Positions 27,434 to 38,415 of a stretch of 64,000 nt of DNA are shown here, piece by piece. This stretch comes from Marinobacter nitratireducens (GTDB lineage: Bacteria > Pseudomonadota > Gammaproteobacteria > Pseudomonadales > Oleiphilaceae), in NCBI RefSeq assembly GCF_000708045.1, contig NZ_ANIE01000003.1, positions 806,001 to 870,000 of the forward strand, read 5' to 3'. How positions within the stretch are numbered: the stretch's first letter is position 1; each line of letters begins with the position of its first letter. Position numbers and translations under genes: made by a program. The notes under the pieces are model-generated. The model was not told where the DNA came from and made no database searches. It worked only from the letters and a program-made list of their open reading frames with translations.

Positions 27434-28558
27434 TCAGTCTCCCTGCCCTACAGCCTCAAGAGCCTTAGCCAGAGCCTTGATAAACGTCTCATTTTCGTCC
27501 GGAAGACCAATTGATACCCTCAGGTGCCGGGGCATGCCGTATCCCGCAACGGGTCGGACGATCACGCCCTGCTCCAGCAACGACTGATAGACCGCCATTG
27601 CCTGCCCCCCCACATCGACGGCAATAAAGTTACCGACAGACGGGATATAATCCAGCCCCAGCTCCTCAAACGCCCTCTCCAGTTGTTTGAGCCCGGCGGC
27701 GTTCACCTCCCGCGAACGCCGAAGGTAGTCCTCGTCACCGAGCACAGCTGTTGCCGCAGCCAGAGCAATGCTATCGACGTTAAACGGCTGCCTCACACGG
27801 TTGAGGACATCCGCTATTTCCGGAGAACTGAAGCTATACCCAACTCTCAATGCCGCTAATCCCCATGCTTTGGAGAAGGTGCGGCAGACAATCAAGTTAG
27901 GATAGCGGGAAAGCAGTTTGAGCCCGTCCGGAGTATCCTCGCCTTCAAAGAATTCACAGTAAGCCTCGTCGAGGACCACGATAATGTTGGCCGGAATGCG
28001 ATCAAGAAATGACTCAATCGCCTCCTGGCCGTGCACCGTGCCGGTGGGATTGTTCGGATTGGCAATGAAGATCAGCCGGGTTCGATCCGTCACCGCTTCG
28101 GCCATTGCATCCAGATCATGCCCCCAATCCTTGGCGGGCACCGAGACACCTTTGGCACCAATAGCCTGGGTTACGATGGGATAGACTGCGAACGCATACT
28201 GGGAAAATACCACCTCGGAATCGCTGTCCACAAAACAGCGGGCGATAATTTCAAGCAGATCGTTGGAACCATTCCCCAATGTAATCTGCGCCATATCAAC
28301 ATCAAAGCGTCGCGCCAGTGCGCTCTTCAGATTGAACCCATTTCCGTCCGGGTACATGCACAATTCCGACAGCGCTTCCCGGGCTGCAGCCAATGCTTTT
28401 TCACTGGGCCCCAGCGGGTTTTCATTACTTGCGAGTTTGATGATGTCCGCGGGGTCAAGCCCCAGCTCTCGCGCCAGTTCATCAATCGGCTTGCCAGGTT
28501 GATAAGGAGACAGTGCCTGAACACCTCTGACAGCCAGACTCTGGTAATCAATCGACAT
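27434..28558 (-). CDS. hisC: histidinol-phosphate aminotransferase
   Basis: Class I/II PLP transaminase, 374 residues. In this locus type the enzyme makes histidinol phosphate and may also transaminate aromatic keto acids. KLASNENPLGPSEKA, FIANPNNPTGTVHG, VVLDEAYCEFF, the Schiff-base Lys in RTFSKAWGLAALRVGYS, and GYGMPRHLRVSIGLPDEN are visible. Its position between pheA and tyrA-aroA suggests a second, aromatic role beside histidine synthesis, which is an inference. Confidence 0.94.
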   Translation of the reverse strand: MSIDYQSLAVRGVQALSPYQPGKPIDELARELGLDPADIIKLASNENPLGPSEKALAAAREALSELCMYPDGNGFNLKSALARRFDVDMAQITLGNGSNDLLEIIARCFVDSDSEVVFSQYAFAVYPIVTQAIGAKGVSVPAKDWGHDLDAMAEAVTDRTRLIFIANPNNPTGTVHGQEAIESFLDRIPANIIVVLDEAYCEFFEGEDTPDGLKLLSRYPNLIVCRTFSKAWGLAALRVGYSFSSPEIADVLNRVRQPFNVDSIALAAATAVLGDEDYLRRSREVNAAGLKQLERAFEELGLDYIPSVGNFIAVDVGGQAMAVYQSLLEQGVIVRPVAGYGMPRHLRVSIGLPDENETFIKALAKALEAVGQGD

Positions 28559-28591
28559 GATTCATCCTTATATTCGGGGCCTTATCCCGGC

Positions 28592-29689
28592 TTACAGAAC
28601 ACCAATCGGGTAGGAGCCCAGACGCTTCAGTTCAACCGCCTCGTCGTCCACTTCAGCCAATAGGTTGCTCACCTGTTCGTCGTCCATGTGCCCTTCAAAA
28701 TCGATGTAGAACACATAGGCCCAGGTGCCGCTCGGCGACGGACGGGTTTCAATACGGGTCAGACTGACACCATGACGATGGAAAGGTTCGAGAAGCTGGT
28801 AGAGCGCCCCTGGCTTGTTTCGCATCGAGACGAGGATCGACGATTTGTCTTGGCCACTGGCGGGAACCTCTTCCCGACCAATGATCAGGAAGCGCGTCGT
28901 GTTATCCGGGCGGTCTTCAATGCTGTTCGCCAACGTATCAAGACCATAAAGTTCGGCAGCCATATCCCCCGCAATGGCCGCTGTGCCCGGCTCCTCTGCC
29001 GCCCGACGAGCCGCTTCGGCGTTACTGGAGACGGTTACACGCTCGATGCCATAACGGTGAGTGTCGAGCCACTGGCGACACTGAGCGAAGGACTGCTGAT
29101 GGGAATAAATCCGCACAATTTCCTGGTCCTGGTGTTTTGGCGACACCAGAAGGTGGTGATGGATACGCAGCTGAACCTCACCACAGATCTTCAGGGGCGA
29201 CGACATGAACATATCCAGCGTGTGGTTGATCATCCCTTCAGTGGAATTTTCGACCGGCACCACACCGTAATGGGCAGCTCCAGACTCAACTTCCCGGAAG
29301 ACGGCATCAATCGCCGGCAACGGAACACTAACAACGGAATGCCCGAAATGTTTCAGCGCCGCAGCCTGAGTAAAGGTCCCCACCGGACCAAGAAACGCAA
29401 TGTGCATCGGTTTTTCAAGCGCCAGGCAGGCCGACATAATTTCCCGGAACAGCCTTGCCATTTCCTCTCCCGAGAGCGGGCCGGGGTTCTGCTCCTTGAT
29501 ACGGCGCAGTACCTGTGCCTCGCGCTCCGGGCGATAGAAAAACACATCCTCGCCGGGATTGGCGTCCATTTTCACATGGGCCACTTCCTGGGCACAGCGA
29601 GCCCGGGCACTGATCAGATCCATGATCTCCTGATCAAGCCGGTCGATCTCTTCCCGGAGTTTGCCCAGGCGAACCTGCTCGTCACTCAT
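28592..29689 (-). CDS. pheA: bifunctional chorismate mutase / prephenate dehydratase (P-protein)
   Basis: Converts chorismate to prephenate and then phenylpyruvate. Residues about 1-95 are an AroQ-type mutase (LREEIDRLDQEIMDLISARA). Residues about 100-275 are prephenate dehydratase with FLGPVGTFTQAAALKHFG, VPVENSTEGMINHTLDMF and DNTTRFLIIG. Residues about 285-365 are an ACT domain (SILVSMRNKPGALYQLLEPF, LTRIETRPS) for phenylalanine feedback inhibition. 365 residues is typical. The start is two bases from the serC stop. Confidence 0.97.
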   Translation of the reverse strand: MSDEQVRLGKLREEIDRLDQEIMDLISARARCAQEVAHVKMDANPGEDVFFYRPEREAQVLRRIKEQNPGPLSGEEMARLFREIMSACLALEKPMHIAFLGPVGTFTQAAALKHFGHSVVSVPLPAIDAVFREVESGAAHYGVVPVENSTEGMINHTLDMFMSSPLKICGEVQLRIHHHLLVSPKHQDQEIVRIYSHQQSFAQCRQWLDTHRYGIERVTVSSNAEAARRAAEEPGTAAIAGDMAAELYGLDTLANSIEDRPDNTTRFLIIGREEVPASGQDKSSILVSMRNKPGALYQLLEPFHRHGVSLTRIETRPSPSGTWAYVFYIDFEGHMDDEQVSNLLAEVDDEAVELKRLGSYPIGVL

Positions 29690-29691
29690 GA

Positions 29692-30774
29692 TCAGCCCCG
29701 CTCCCGTGCAAATTCCGTCATGTACTGGATCAGCGCGTCTACACCCGCCTCCGGCATGGCGTTGTAGATACTGGCGCGCATGCCTCCGACCGAACGGTGC
29801 CCCTTCAGGTTCAGCAGGCCGCGAGCGTCCGCGCCTTTGAGGAATTCCCCGTTGAGGCCGTCATCCGCCAGCGTGAACGGGACATTCATCCAGGAACGGA
29901 AACGCGGATCAATCGGGTTGGCGTAGAAATCGTTGCCATCGATAAAGTCATAGAGTTTGGTGGCCTTGCGCGAGTTGATCTCAGCCATCGCCTCGACACC
30001 ACCCTGGGCCTTCAACCATTTGAAAACCAGTCCGGCAAGGTACCAGGAATAGGTCGCCGGGGTGTTGTACATGGAATCGTTATCGGCGATGACCTGGTAA
30101 TTCATCATCGTGGGCGTTTCTTTGCGCGCCTTGCCGAGCAGGTCCTTGCGGACAAAAACGACCACAAGACCCGAGGGGCCGATATTTTTCTGGGCACCGG
30201 CGTAGATCAGGCCAAACTTCGATACATCCAGCGGGCGGGACAGAATCGTGGAGGACAGGTCCGCCACCAGCGGCACATCTCCGCTCTCGGGCACAAAGTC
30301 ATACTCCAGGCCACCAATGGTCTCGTTCGGCGTGTAATGCAGATAGGCCGCATCCGGGTTCGTCCGCCAGGAAGACTGTTCGGGAATGGAGGTAAAGCCG
30401 TTATCCTCAGCGCTCGCAACAACGTTCACGTCGGCGTAGCGCTTGGCTTCCGCAATCGCCTTTTTAGACCAGATTCCGGTGTTCACGTAGTCGGCGGAGG
30501 TCTTGTCACCCAGCAAATTCAGGGGAATCGTTGAAAACTGACTGGAGGCGCCGCCCTGCATGAACAGCACTGCGTAGTCATCGGACACGCCAGCCAGTTC
30601 GCGCAGATCCTTTTCAGCGGTTTCGGCGATTTCGACAAATTCGTCACTGCGATGGCTCATTTCCATCACAGACATGCCAGTGCCACGCCAGTCCAGCATT
30701 TCTTCCTGGGCCTGTTTCAGCACGGCTTCGGGCAAGGTAGCCGGCCCCGCGCAAAAGTTGAACGCCCTGCTCAT
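29692..30774 (-). CDS. serC: phosphoserine aminotransferase
   Basis: PLP enzyme of serine synthesis that also serves 4-phosphohydroxy-threonine in the PLP pathway. The 360 residues begin [19 protein letters not shown], the family signature; [14 protein letters not shown], the Lys-bearing [22 protein letters not shown], and the C-terminal [20 protein letters not shown] are all present. The ATG overlaps the gyrA stop (ATGA, 30771-30774), so it is coupled to gyrA. Confidence 0.98.
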   Translation of the reverse strand: MSRAFNFCAGPATLPEAVLKQAQEEMLDWRGTGMSVMEMSHRSDEFVEIAETAEKDLRELAGVSDDYAVLFMQGGASSQFSTIPLNLLGDKTSADYVNTGIWSKKAIAEAKRYADVNVVASAEDNGFTSIPEQSSWRTNPDAAYLHYTPNETIGGLEYDFVPESGDVPLVADLSSTILSRPLDVSKFGLIYAGAQKNIGPSGLVVVFVRKDLLGKARKETPTMMNYQVIADNDSMYNTPATYSWYLAGLVFKWLKAQGGVEAMAEINSRKATKLYDFIDGNDFYANPIDPRFRSWMNVPFTLADDGLNGEFLKGADARGLLNLKGHRSVGGMRASIYNAMPEAGVDALIQYMTEFARERG

Positions 30775-33338
30775 TCTTCGCTTTCCTCGCCTTCAATTTC
30801 TTCGTCATCGGTCTCCGCAATCCGCTCGACACCCACCAGGCGCTCGTCTTCCTGAGCCAGACGGATCAGACGTACGCCCTGAGTATTCCGACTCAGAATG
30901 GAGACTTCATCGGTACGGGTGCGCACAAGCGTGCCCTTGTCGGAAATCAGCATCATCTCGTCGCCCTCGAACAGCTGAAGGGCGCGGACAAGATCGCCAT
31001 TCCGATCAGAACACTGCATGGCAATAACGCCCTGACTGCCGCGGCTGTAGGCCGGGAACTCGTCGATGGCAGTGCGCTTGCCGTAACCATGCTCACTGGC
31101 AGTCAGAATGACACCACCCTCTTCCGGAATGATGAGAGACACGAGATGTTTACCTTCAGGCATCTTGATGCCGCGAACACCACGGGCGGTCCGGCTCATC
31201 GGACGCACCTGCTCTTCGGCGAAGCGTACGGCTTTACCGGCGCTGGAGAAGAGCATGATTTCCGCATTGCCATCGGTAATAGCAGCACCAACCAGGGTAT
31301 CGCCCTCATCCAGATTCAGCGCAATCAAGCCACTGCTGCGCGGACGGGAGAAGTTCGGCAGCGGCGTCTTTTTGACCACACCGTTGGACGTTGCCATCAG
31401 AACAAACTGGTCTTCCGGGTAATCCCGTACCGGCAGGAAGGTGGTGATACGCTCACCTTCGTCAAGCGGCAAGATATTCACCATCGGACGGCCGCGGGAA
31501 CCACGGCTGCCACGGGGAATTTCAAAGACCCTCAGCCAATACACCTTGCCGCGGTTTGAGAAACACAGGATGGTGTCGTGGGAGTTGGCAACCAGCAGCT
31601 TCTCGATGAAGTCTTCATCCTTCATGGAGGTGGCTGCTTTACCCCGCCCGCCTCGACGCTGGGCCTGGTAGTCTTCCACGGCCTGGGTTTTGGCGTAACC
31701 GGTGTGGGAAATAGTCACCACCAGATCTTCTTCGTCAATCAGGTCAGCAACGGTCAGATCACGACGTGAGCTGGTGATCTCCGTGCGACGCTCATCGCCG
31801 TAGTCATTCACGATTTCCTTCAGTTCGTCACGGATAACCTGCAACAAACGCTCCGGATCGCCCAGAATGTCCAGCAGGTCGGCAATCTTTTCCAGGATTT
31901 CCTTGTACTCGTTCTGCAGCTTTTCCGTCTCCAGACCGGTCAGGCGGTGCAGACGCAGATCCAGGATGGCCTGGGCCTGTTCAGGAGAGAGGTGATACAG
32001 GCCGTTGCGCAGACCATAAATCTCCGGCAGATCGTCCGGGCGGCAGGCGTCTTCACCAGCGCGCTCCAACATCGCCATCACGTCACCAGGCGCCCAGCCT
32101 TTGTCCATCAACTTCTCTTTGGCTTCCGCTGCGGACGGTGACTTCTTGATCAGCTCGATGATCTCGTCGATGTTCGCCAACGCGACGGTGAGACCTTCGA
32201 GGATATGGCCGCGTTCGCGGGCTTTACGCAATTCGTAGATGGTCCGGCGGGTCACCACTTCACGTCGATGACGGAGGAACGCATCCAGAAGTTCTTTAAG
32301 ATTCAGGGTCTTGGGTTCGCCGTTGATCAGACCAACCATGTTGATGCCGAATACGGTTTCCAGCTGGGTCTGGGCAAACAGGTTGTTGATGACCACTTCC
32401 GGGTTTTCCCCGCGGCGCAGCTCGATCACAACACGGATCCCTTCCTTGTTGGATTCGTCCCGCAGCTCGGTAATACCCTCGATACGCTTTTCCTTGACCA
32501 GCTCGGCGATCTTTTCGATCAGGCGGGCCTTGTTCAGCTGGTACGGAAGTTCGGTAATGATAATGGACTCTTTACCGCTCTTCTTGTCCTGCTCGATCTC
32601 GTGGCGGGCACGGATATAGATACGCCCGCGGCCAGTCCGATACGCTTCCATAATACCGGCACGACCATTGATGATGCCCTGGGTCGGAAAGTCCGGCCCC
32701 GGAATGTATTCCATCAACTCATCAATGGAGAGATCGGAGTTATCAATCAGAGCCAGGCAGCCGTTGACGACTTCCGTCAGGTTGTGGGGCGGAATGTTGG
32801 TCGCCATACCAACCGCGATGCCAGAGGATCCGTTAACCAGAAGATTAGGAACACGGGTAGGCAGAACTTCCGGAATGCGCTCGGTGCCGTCGTAGTTGTC
32901 AACGTAGTCCACCGTTTCCTTGTCTAGGTCCGCCAGCAGAGAGTGCGCAATCTTCTCCATGCGGATCTCGGTGTAACGCATGGCGGCCGCGTTATCGCCG
33001 TCGATGGAACCGAAGTTACCCTGGCCGTCCACCAGCGGGTAGCGCAGTGAAAATGGCTGAGCCATACGAACGATGGTGTCGTAGACCGCGGAATCACCAT
33101 GTGGGTGGTATTTACCGATAACATCACCCACCACACGGGCAGACTTCTTATAGGCTTTGTTCCAGTCATTGTTCAGTTCGGACATGGCGAACAGAACACG
33201 ACGGTGTACCGGCTTGAGGCCATCCCTCACGTCCGGAAGCGCCCGGCCGACGATAACGCTCATGGCGTAGTCGAGGTAGGACTGTTTCAGCTCATCTTCA
33301 ATATTAACCGGCAGGATCTCTTTGGCTAGTTCACCCAT
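30771..33338 (-). CDS. gyrA: DNA gyrase subunit A
   Basis: Breakage-reunion subunit of the type II topoisomerase that supercoils DNA. The 855 residues include the winged-helix and tower region with catalytic Tyr122 (MRYTEIRM) and six beta-pinwheel repeats; the GyrA box [10 protein letters not shown] is in the C-terminal domain. The quinolone-resistance region reads [18 protein letters not shown], with Ser83 and Asp87 as in sensitive wild-type strains. The acidic C-terminal tail ([12 protein letters not shown]) is a gammaproteobacterial feature. It is the first gene of the long block that continues with serC. Confidence 0.99.
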   Translation of the reverse strand: MGELAKEILPVNIEDELKQSYLDYAMSVIVGRALPDVRDGLKPVHRRVLFAMSELNNDWNKAYKKSARVVGDVIGKYHPHGDSAVYDTIVRMAQPFSLRYPLVDGQGNFGSIDGDNAAAMRYTEIRMEKIAHSLLADLDKETVDYVDNYDGTERIPEVLPTRVPNLLVNGSSGIAVGMATNIPPHNLTEVVNGCLALIDNSDLSIDELMEYIPGPDFPTQGIINGRAGIMEAYRTGRGRIYIRARHEIEQDKKSGKESIIITELPYQLNKARLIEKIAELVKEKRIEGITELRDESNKEGIRVVIELRRGENPEVVINNLFAQTQLETVFGINMVGLINGEPKTLNLKELLDAFLRHRREVVTRRTIYELRKARERGHILEGLTVALANIDEIIELIKKSPSAAEAKEKLMDKGWAPGDVMAMLERAGEDACRPDDLPEIYGLRNGLYHLSPEQAQAILDLRLHRLTGLETEKLQNEYKEILEKIADLLDILGDPERLLQVIRDELKEIVNDYGDERRTEITSSRRDLTVADLIDEEDLVVTISHTGYAKTQAVEDYQAQRRGGRGKAATSMKDEDFIEKLLVANSHDTILCFSNRGKVYWLRVFEIPRGSRGSRGRPMVNILPLDEGERITTFLPVRDYPEDQFVLMATSNGVVKKTPLPNFSRPRSSGLIALNLDEGDTLVGAAITDGNAEIMLFSSAGKAVRFAEEQVRPMSRTARGVRGIKMPEGKHLVSLIIPEEGGVILTASEHGYGKRTAIDEFPAYSRGSQGVIAMQCSDRNGDLVRALQLFEGDEMMLISDKGTLVRTRTDEVSILSRNTQGVRLIRLAQEDERLVGVERIAETDDEEIEGEESEE

Positions 33339-33464
33339 CGAGAAAGGTTCCTTTGCGTTATCTGGAAGTCGTACCGGGACCGTATCCGGGCCCCATGATT
33401 ATTCTTCAACAAGCCGCCAAGTCTACCACAGTCAGCCCCTCTCAGGGCCAACTGCGGGGCAGCC

Positions 33465-34319
33465 TCAGTCAAACACCACGGTTTTGTTTTCGTAGGTAAT
33501 GACCCGATCTTCAATATGAGAACGAAGCCCCCGGGCCAACACGTTCTTTTCAACGTCCTTACCCAGGCGAACCATGTCTTCGATGGAATCGCTGTGGGTG
33601 ATACGAATCACGTCCTGTTCGATGATCGGACCTTCATCCAGGTCCTGGGTCACGTAGTGACAGGTGGCACCAATCAGCTTTACTCCGCGGCTGTAGGCCT
33701 GATGATAAGGCCGCGCACCCGCAAAAGACGGCAGGAAGCTGTGGTGAATATTGATGACCTTGCCTGCATACTTGGCGCACAGTTCGGACGGCAGGATTTG
33801 CATGTAGCGGGCCAGCACGACAACGTCCGCCTCATACTGCTGGAACAGGCCGTCTACCTGAGCAAATGCTTCGTCCTTGTTTTCCTTGCTCACCGGAATG
33901 TGGTGGTAAGGAATATCGTGCCAATCCACCATACGACGCAGATCGTCGTGGTTGGAGATCACCGCCACGATCTCGGCGTTCAATTCCTTGCTGTGCCAGC
34001 GATGCAGGAGATCCGCCACACAGTGGGATTCCTTGCTGCACATCAGAATGACCTTCTTGGGCTGTGCCGAGTCGGCAATGTGCCAGTTCATGTTGAACTC
34101 TTTGGCAATCGGCTCGAACGCCGCACGGAACTGATCCAGGCCAAACGGAATGGAACTGGCCTTGATTTCGTGCCGCATAAAGAACCACCCTGACTGAAAA
34201 TCCGAGTGGTGGCTTGCCTCAGTAATCCAGCCGTTGTAGGTGGACAAGAAATTACTCACCTTGGCGACAATTCCGACCCGATCGGGGCAGGAAATCACAA
34301 GACGATACGTATGCTCCAT
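33465..34319 (-). CDS. purU: formyltetrahydrofolate deformylase
   Basis: Hydrolyses 10-formyl-THF to formate and THF, balancing one-carbon pools. An N-terminal ACT domain spans about residues 1-85 (YRLVISCPDRVGIVAKVSNFL). A formyltransferase-fold catalytic domain follows, with the conserved SNHDDL, INIHHSFLPSFAGARPYHQA (His and Asn) and GATCHYVTQDLDEGPIIEQD containing the catalytic Asp. 284 residues, as in E. coli. Separated from gyrA by 126 nt, which holds no clear terminator. Divergent from ggt. Confidence 0.96.
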   Translation of the reverse strand: MEHTYRLVISCPDRVGIVAKVSNFLSTYNGWITEASHHSDFQSGWFFMRHEIKASSIPFGLDQFRAAFEPIAKEFNMNWHIADSAQPKKVILMCSKESHCVADLLHRWHSKELNAEIVAVISNHDDLRRMVDWHDIPYHHIPVSKENKDEAFAQVDGLFQQYEADVVVLARYMQILPSELCAKYAGKVINIHHSFLPSFAGARPYHQAYSRGVKLIGATCHYVTQDLDEGPIIEQDVIRITHSDSIEDMVRLGKDVEKNVLARGLRSHIEDRVITYENKTVVFD

Positions 34320-34462
34320 GAAAGCCTTTCCTTAACAAAATTCCGGGAAAGCAGATGCGTCGTGGACGCGCTGGCGAATATGTCGCCAGGTTAACGGTAC
34401 GCACCTATTAAAATGACCGGCTATCATAGCCTATCTGAGCGGCAGAAACGAGGAACACAAAC

Positions 34463-36229
34463 ATGGACGGCCTTCCCCACTGGCATTTCAGCAAAACAGC
34501 ATCCAGAAGGTGCTCAGGAGGCCTGAGCGCGACACTGCTCACCGCCATCCTGAGCCTCACGAGTCTGCATGCAGGAGCCCAGGCAATCCTCGAAGGCGAG
34601 CGCTTTCATCCGGTGACTGCACAGCATGGCATGGTCGCCACGAGTCACACGCTGGCCACGAAGGTGGCACTGGATGTCCTGGAAAACGGCGGCAATGCCA
34701 TTGATGCTGCCGTAACAGCCGGCTTCGCTCTCGCCGTCACCCAGCCCAGATCCGGCAACATTGGTGGTGGCGGCTTCATGTTGATTGCTCCCGGCGATGG
34801 TGGCGAACCGGAGGCCATCGACTACCGGGAAATGGCACCGGCAGGTGCGTCCGAGGCCATGTTCCAGGATGAGGACGGCAATGTCGTCAAGAATCGAAGC
34901 CGGTTCACGCACCTTGCGGCTGGCGTTCCGGGAACGGTCGCCGGGCTTGCCCTCGCCCTGGAACGCCATGGCACCATTTCACTGCGACAGGCCCTTGCCC
35001 CGGCGATACGACTCGCAAAGGACGGTTTTACCGTGCCCCAGAGATTCACAGCCGGGCTGGAACAGGCCCGGGAGAGACTGACCCGCTGGCCGGCAACACG
35101 AGCCACCTTCTATAAGGAAGATGGATCTGCCTGGCAGCCGGGCGAGCTATTCCGGCAGCCAGACCTGGCCCAAACCCTTCAGCGCATCGCAGATAATGGG
35201 GTCAAGGGCTTCTACGAAGGTGAAACCGCCCGCCTGATTGCCGAGGAAATGGAGCGCCATGATGGCCTGATTACGCTTGAAGACCTCAAAAACTACACAC
35301 CCAGAGTTCGTAAACCCGTGCACGGCAATTACCGGGGCTACGATATCTATTCCATGTCTCCGCCCTCCTCCGGCGGCACCCACATCGTTCAGATTCTGAA
35401 CATCCTCGAGGGTTACCCCATCCAGGAATCCGGCCACAATTCCGCGAAGACCATTCATCTCATGGCCGAAGCCATGAAACTTGCCTATGCGGATCGCGCC
35501 GAATACCTGGGCGACACGGATTATGTGGATGTACCGCTTGAGGGCCTCACGAGCAAAGCCTACGCCAAACAGCTCAGGGCCGACATTGATCCCGCGAACG
35601 CCAGGCCCGCCAGCGACATCCGCGCTGGCCAGCCAGCGCCCTACGAAAGCAATGAAACCACCCATTTCTCGGTGGTCGATCAGTGGGGCAATGCCGTTTC
35701 CAACACCTACACCATCAATTTCAGCTACGGCTCCGGCATTACCGTCGAGGGCGCCGGTTTCCTGCTCAATAACGAAATGGACGATTTCAGCGCAAAGCCC
35801 GGCGTTCCCAACGCATACGGTCTGATTGGGGGTGAAGCCAATAAGGTCGAACCGGGCAAACGCATGCTCAGTTCGATGTCCCCCACGATCGTTCGCAAGG
35901 ACGGTCGCAATGTACTTGTGACCGGCAGCCCGGGAGGCTCCAGAATTATCACCACCACGCTGCAGGTGATCATGAACGTGATCGACCACGGCATGAACAT
36001 TCAAACGGCGGTGAGCGCCCCACGGGTACACCACCAATGGCTGCCGGACGAAATCCGGATTGAGCAAGGTGTCAGCCCTGACACGATTCGTCTCCTCGAA
36101 GACCTCGGACACACCGTGGTCACCAACTCGGCGATGGGCGCAATTCAGAGTATTATGGTGGGAGAAGACGGCACACTCTACGGTGGCGCGGATCCCAGGC
36201 GAAGCACATCGTCCGCCATGGGGTTCTGA
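34463..36229 (+). CDS. ggt: gamma-glutamyltranspeptidase
   Basis: Periplasmic Ntn-hydrolase cleaving the gamma-glutamyl bond of glutathione. The 588-residue precursor has a signal peptide (hydrophobic run about residues 22-38). The autocleavage site is before Thr399 in NETTHFSVVDQWGNAVS, which becomes the nucleophile of the small subunit. Also present: RSGNIGGGGFM, GAGFLLNNEMDDFSAKPGVPNAYGL and the LTGSPGGSRIITT-like oxyanion segment. The start follows GAGGAAC. Monocistronic or weakly linked to the next two genes 30 nt downstream. Confidence 0.96.
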   Translation: MDGLPHWHFSKTASRRCSGGLSATLLTAILSLTSLHAGAQAILEGERFHPVTAQHGMVATSHTLATKVALDVLENGGNAIDAAVTAGFALAVTQPRSGNIGGGGFMLIAPGDGGEPEAIDYREMAPAGASEAMFQDEDGNVVKNRSRFTHLAAGVPGTVAGLALALERHGTISLRQALAPAIRLAKDGFTVPQRFTAGLEQARERLTRWPATRATFYKEDGSAWQPGELFRQPDLAQTLQRIADNGVKGFYEGETARLIAEEMERHDGLITLEDLKNYTPRVRKPVHGNYRGYDIYSMSPPSSGGTHIVQILNILEGYPIQESGHNSAKTIHLMAEAMKLAYADRAEYLGDTDYVDVPLEGLTSKAYAKQLRADIDPANARPASDIRAGQPAPYESNETTHFSVVDQWGNAVSNTYTINFSYGSGITVEGAGFLLNNEMDDFSAKPGVPNAYGLIGGEANKVEPGKRMLSSMSPTIVRKDGRNVLVTGSPGGSRIITTTLQVIMNVIDHGMNIQTAVSAPRVHHQWLPDEIRIEQGVSPDTIRLLEDLGHTVVTNSAMGAIQSIMVGEDGTLYGGADPRRSTSSAMGF

Positions 36230-36259
36230 CAGTCACCGAGCAAGAGAAAGGAGTTGAGT

Positions 36260-36508
36260 ATGTATTTGTCTGTGCAACTGAGCTGCTACCCGCTCAAGGA
36301 TGACTACAAACAACCGATCTGGGACCTGATTGCCCGGCTGGAGCAGACTGGCCTGGAGGTTTACCCGGGGCGAATGAGCACCGAAATCTTCGGCGAATAC
36401 GATGAGGTCATGAACGTGCTCTCCGACACCATGAAGTGGTCTTTCGAGACCTATGGAAAATCCGTCTTCGTGGCCAAGATCATGGAGGGGGACCGGAGAC
36501 CAAAATGA
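36260..36508 (+). CDS. YkoF-like thiamine/HMP-binding small protein
   Basis: 82-residue soluble protein of the MTH1187/YkoF-like ferredoxin-fold family, whose members bind thiamine or its pyrimidine precursor. [37 protein letters not shown] and [12 protein letters not shown] match the family layout. The ATG at 36260 follows AAGGAG by six bases; TTG 36254 is a less likely start. Its stop overlaps the start of the FtsH-like gene (ATGA, 36505-36508), so the two are co-translated. Biochemical role here is unknown. Confidence 0.8.
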   Translation: MYLSVQLSCYPLKDDYKQPIWDLIARLEQTGLEVYPGRMSTEIFGEYDEVMNVLSDTMKWSFETYGKSVFVAKIMEGDRRPK

Positions 36509-38415
36509 CCGAGCCGAACGGACCTCAAGACCAGAAACCGTCCAACACGCCTCAGCCGGCGATACCCAACCAGTTTTCCTTTCTCTGGCTGAGCGCCGCC
36601 ATCTTTTTGATGGTGCTGTGGCTGCAGGACGCCGACAAACCACGACTTCACGAGCTGCCCTATTCTGACTTCAAGACGGCGGTCGTCAATGATGAGGTCG
36701 CGGAGGTTACACTCAAGGAGGAGAACATTTCCGGCCTGTTTACGGACAGCGGCGCTGCACGATTCAGTGCAGACTCAGCGTCATCCTCTCAAAGCAGTCC
36801 GGGATTCCACACCATTCGTCCCCCCATGGAAGACCCGGAACTCCTCGCGTTACTGGAAGACCATCAGGTCACCATCACGGCAGCGCCCTCCGGCTTACCC
36901 TGGTGGCAGGAAATGTTGAGAGGGTTCTTGCCCTGGATTCTTCTGCTTGCGCTCATGTTCTGGTTCTGGGGTGCGGCCCAGAAGCGAATGGGCCAAGGCA
37001 GTGGGCCATTTGATTTCGGCAAATCCAAAGCCCGCCGGGCCAGAAAGGAAACCTCCACGACCACCCTCGATGACGTAGCAGGCATTGAGTCCGCAAAGCG
37101 GGAAATCACCGAGATTATCGACTTCCTGAAAACGCCCGAACGGTTTCGAGAGCTGGGCGCGGTCATGCCAAAAGGTGTTCTTCTGGTGGGCCCTCCAGGC
37201 ACGGGTAAGACCCTGCTGGCACGAGCCATTGCGGGCGAAGCGGAAGTGCCTTTTTTCAGTATCAGCGCCTCCGAATTCATTGAAATGTTCGTTGGCGTGG
37301 GCGCCTCACGGGTTCGTGACATGTTCCAGACCGCCCGCAAGGAAGCACCGGCACTGATATTCATCGACGAGTTGGACGCAGTGGGACGGTCCCGGGGAGC
37401 CGGCCTCGGCGGCGGCCATGATGAGCGGGAACAGACCCTGAACCAGATCCTCACGGAAATGGACGGCTTTGAAGCCCATGAAAACATTCTGGTGCTGGCG
37501 GCGACCAACCGCCCGGACGTGCTGGATAGCGCGCTGCTCCGCCCCGGCCGGTTCGATCGAAAGATCACGCTGGATCGCCCTCACAAGGACGCGCGGGAGG
37601 CCATTCTCAAGGTCCATGTTCGCAAAGTTCCTCTGGCCAACGATGTCGACCTGGGCGTGATCGCCGCCCGAACAATTGGTTTCTCCGGCGCGGATCTAAA
37701 GAATCTTGTAAACGAAGCGGCGCTCACTGCCGTCCGGGAAGACCTGGATGAGGTCAACACCCACTGCTTTGACCTGGCCAGGGACAGAATTATCCTTGGC
37801 GAAGAACGAGACGCCCATATGACGCCGGAAGAGCGGGAGGCGGTCGCTTACCATGAGTGCGGACACGCACTCATGGCCTATCACATGCCCAAAGCGGATC
37901 CGCTGACCAAAGTGACCATTATTCCCCACGGTATGGCCATGGGCGTCACCGAACAAACACCGCGGGAAGACCACTACACCTACACCGAGAGCTACCTCAA
38001 AGACCGCATCAAGGTGATGCTGGGCGGCCGTTCAGCGGAAAAGCTGATCTATGGCGAGGTCAGCACCGGTGCCCAGAATGACCTGAAAGAAGCCACATCA
38101 TTGATACGGAAGATGATCGGCCAGTGGGGCATGAGCGAAAAAATCGGCCCCCTGGGCCTGAGCATCGGTGAAGAGAACGTGTTCCTCGGCCGCGAAATGG
38201 GACTGCCAAGGGAGTTCAGTGAAAAGATGGCGGAGCTGATCGATGCCGAAATTCAGTCACAGCTCCTCGCTCTGGAAAAAGCCACCCTGGACTTCCTGAG
38301 TGAACATCGGAATCAATTGGAAGTCCTGGCCAAAGAGGTTTTGAAGCAGGAAACCCTATCGGCCGAACAAATCGAGGAAATCCTGCGCAAGGAGCAGACC
38401 CGGAAAATTGCCTGA
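36505..38415 (+). CDS. ATP-dependent zinc metalloprotease, FtsH family (probable paralog)
   Basis: Membrane AAA+ protease of 636 residues. Helix 1 spans about residues 25-40, a periplasmic domain about 41-140, and helix 2 about 142-160. The AAA module has Walker A GPPGTGKT (about 229-236), Walker [13 protein letters not shown], and the pore motif [14 protein letters not shown]. The zinc site is HECGH (450-454), with a distant Asp/Glu in the C-terminal helical domain. The usual gammaproteobacterial ftsH sits beside rlmE (ftsJ) and folP; this one instead overlaps a YkoF-like gene, so it is probably a second FtsH. The start at 36505 lies within the ATGA overlap. It ends adjacent to the convergent ZIP gene with no gap. 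Confidence 0.9.
   Translation: MTEPNGPQDQKPSNTPQPAIPNQFSFLWLSAAIFLMVLWLQDADKPRLHELPYSDFKTAVVNDEVAEVTLKEENISGLFTDSGAARFSADSASSSQSSPGFHTIRPPMEDPELLALLEDHQVTITAAPSGLPWWQEMLRGFLPWILLLALMFWFWGAAQKRMGQGSGPFDFGKSKARRARKETSTTTLDDVAGIESAKREITEIIDFLKTPERFRELGAVMPKGVLLVGPPGTGKTLLARAIAGEAEVPFFSISASEFIEMFVGVGASRVRDMFQTARKEAPALIFIDELDAVGRSRGAGLGGGHDEREQTLNQILTEMDGFEAHENILVLAATNRPDVLDSALLRPGRFDRKITLDRPHKDAREAILKVHVRKVPLANDVDLGVIAARTIGFSGADLKNLVNEAALTAVREDLDEVNTHCFDLARDRIILGEERDAHMTPEEREAVAYHECGHALMAYHMPKADPLTKVTIIPHGMAMGVTEQTPREDHYTYTESYLKDRIKVMLGGRSAEKLIYGEVSTGAQNDLKEATSLIRKMIGQWGMSEKIGPLGLSIGEENVFLGREMGLPREFSEKMAELIDAEIQSQLLALEKATLDFLSEHRNQLEVLAKEVLKQETLSAEQIEEILRKEQTRKIA

Noticed and set aside
35147..36112. 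321-residue open frame antisense to ggt
   Set aside because: ggt is supported by signal peptide and catalytic motifs; the reverse frame is Gly/Val/Asp-rich without domain features.
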